Positions 6,097 through 6,746 of a DNA stretch of 6,746 nt are shown in pieces. Both the position numbers and the translations under genes were made by a program. The notes beneath the pieces were generated by a model. The model made no database searches and had not been told where the DNA came from. It was given only the letters and a program-made list of their open reading frames with translations. The DNA comes from Acholeplasmataceae bacterium (GTDB taxonomy: Bacteria; Bacillota_I; Bacilli_A; ML615J-28; CAG-698): the NCBI GenBank assembly GCA_012841765.1, contig DUUA01000138.1, positions 1 through 6,746 of the forward strand, read 5' to 3'. Numbering within the stretch: position 1 is the stretch's first letter; every line of letters begins with the position of its first letter.

Positions 6097-6546
6097 TTAT
6101 ATATTTTCTATTTTCAATAATTCGATCTTTGTTATGGATCCGCCACCGTAATTCCCAATTTCCCCATTAGATTTTATGATTCTATGACAAGGTACAATAA
6201 TAGAAATATTATTTTTGGAAACTGCAGTACCAACTGCCCTATAAGCTTTTGGTCTACCAATCCTTTCAGCAAGTTCTTTGTAACTTAAAACTTCTCCATA
6301 AGGAATATCAAGCAAAGCCTTCCACACTTGTTCTTGAAATGTAGTTCCTGTAAAATTAATTGGAACACTAAACTTTTTTCTATGTCCCAATAGATATTCT
6401 TTTAACTCTTTAGCTGTTTGTTCAGTCAAATCAGAAGAAATATATCCAGTAACCGGTTTACTAATAAAATTAATTCCATAAACATATTGGTCATTCCCTT
6501 CAATACATAGAAACTTATTTAAAAAAAACAGATAACTTTTAAACAT
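6097..6546 (-). CDS. ogt: Methylated-DNA--protein-cysteine S-methyltransferase (Ogt/MGMT)
   Basis: A 149-residue suicide DNA repair protein that moves the methyl group from O6-methylguanine (and O4-methylthymine) to its own cysteine, restoring the base in one step. The N-terminal RNase H-like part (about 1-65) is short. The C-terminal helix-turn-helix domain shows TTFQEQVWKALLDIPYGEV (68-86), SYKELAERIG (88-97), the RAVGTA block (103-108) with the base-flipping Arg103, and the active-site IVPCHRII (117-124) with nucleophile Cys120. No AraC or AlkA domain is fused, so it is the stand-alone form. The ATG at 6546 has GGGAG (6557-6561) ten bases upstream. It is the first gene of the probable operon with the ABC exporter pair, a pairing that may reflect exposure to damaging compounds or only convenience. 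Confidence 0.95.
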   Translation of the reverse strand: MFKSYLFFLNKFLCIEGNDQYVYGINFISKPVTGYISSDLTEQTAKELKEYLLGHRKKFSVPINFTGTTFQEQVWKALLDIPYGEVLSYKELAERIGRPKAYRAVGTAVSKNNISIIVPCHRIIKSNGEIGNYGGGSITKIELLKIENI

Positions 6547-6613
6547 TTTAAATACACTCCCAATAAATATATACTATATTATTTTATCATAATGGGTATT
6601 AAAATGCTACATA

Positions 6614-6642
6614 ATTATAATTTGTTAGTTTATATATTACTA
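6614..6642 (-). promoter_or_regulatory. Candidate promoter of the ogt-exporter operon
   Basis: On the minus strand a perfect TATAAT (6614-6619) follows TAGTAA (6637-6642) at 17 bases; the -35 matches only three of six positions. Transcription would start near 6606, giving a leader of about 60 bases. A second possible -10 (GATAAAAT, near 6580) has no usable -35. This is the best candidate between the upstream terminator and ogt, but it is not strong. Confidence 0.4.
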
Positions 6643-6660
6643 TCTTGTTTATAAATATCA

Positions 6661-6690
6661 ATAAAGAAAAACCGCAAGAATAATCTTGCG
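6661..6690 (-). terminator. Rho-independent terminator of the gene beyond the right edge
   Basis: A seven-base GC-containing stem, CGCAAGA (6673-6679) with TCTTGCG (6684-6690), has a four-base loop. It is followed on the minus strand by GTTTTTCTTTAT. It separates the ogt operon from an upstream minus-strand gene that is not in the window. On the plus strand the stem is followed by A, so it works in the minus direction only. Confidence 0.88.
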
Positions 6691-6746
6691 AAAAAATTAA
6701 AAAAGGAATACCAATTACGTAACTCAAAATATATAGTGATTAAAAT
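6691..6746. other. Right-edge stretch without an assignable gene
   Basis: These 56 bases lie upstream of the terminator on the minus strand and should contain the end, or the 3' untranslated part, of the next gene. One minus frame stops almost at once (TAA), one stops at a TGA after six codons, and the third stays open straight through the terminator hairpin. I cannot choose among them, so no partial gene is called. Confidence 0.4.

Noticed and set aside
4752..6170. Plus-strand frames at 4752-4991 and 5952-6170
   Set aside because: Antisense shadows of the first exporter gene; the second also runs across the gap into ogt. No start signals or family match.

Overview
The window is AT-rich bacterial DNA in which every supported gene lies on the minus strand, so it reads from right to left. 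Strong GGAGG-type ribosome binding sites, consensus-like TTGnnn-N17-TATAAT promoters, short U-tailed terminators and TGG-coded tryptophans point to a low-GC Firmicute or a deep-branching relative (Erysipelotrichia or an Acholeplasma/Izemoplasma-like Mycoplasmatota). It uses the normal genetic code. The exact genus cannot be read from this stretch. I saw no insertion sequence, phage gene or CRISPR array.

In order of transcription, the right edge (6661-6746) holds the terminator of a gene lying outside the window. Then comes an apparent operon: an ogt-type methylated-DNA-protein cysteine methyltransferase (6546-6097), followed 29 bases later by two ABC half-exporters (6067-4253 and 4260-2413). 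The exporter genes overlap by 8 bases and end at a hairpin (2384-2409). The exporters are a clear heterodimer pair: one has Asp in place of the Walker B glutamate with an intact LSGGQ, and the other has the glutamate with an altered LSVGE. Together they form one good and one degenerate ATP site.

A 200-base intergenic region (2199-2412) follows. It carries a near-perfect sigma-A promoter for a diacylglycerol/lipid kinase gene (2189-1272). Upstream of that promoter is an unexplained array of TTAA motifs about 11 bp apart, plus a small palindrome. After the kinase come a small HNH-nuclease-like protein that has lost its catalytic Asp-His pair (1206-862), a terminator, and rsmD (814-260), the 16S rRNA G966 methyltransferase. 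The rsmD ribosome binding site sits right against the preceding terminator.

A self-contained tRNA-Arg(UCU) unit with its own promoter, encoded CCA and terminator closes the ordered part (218-51). At the extreme left edge is a four-unit, 11-bp tandem repeat that probably lies in the control region of the next gene outside the window.

Most genes are ordinary housekeeping or export functions. The least explained signals are the two 11-bp-periodic intergenic arrays, the inactivated HNH-like protein, and the terminator/ribosome-binding-site arrangement before rsmD.
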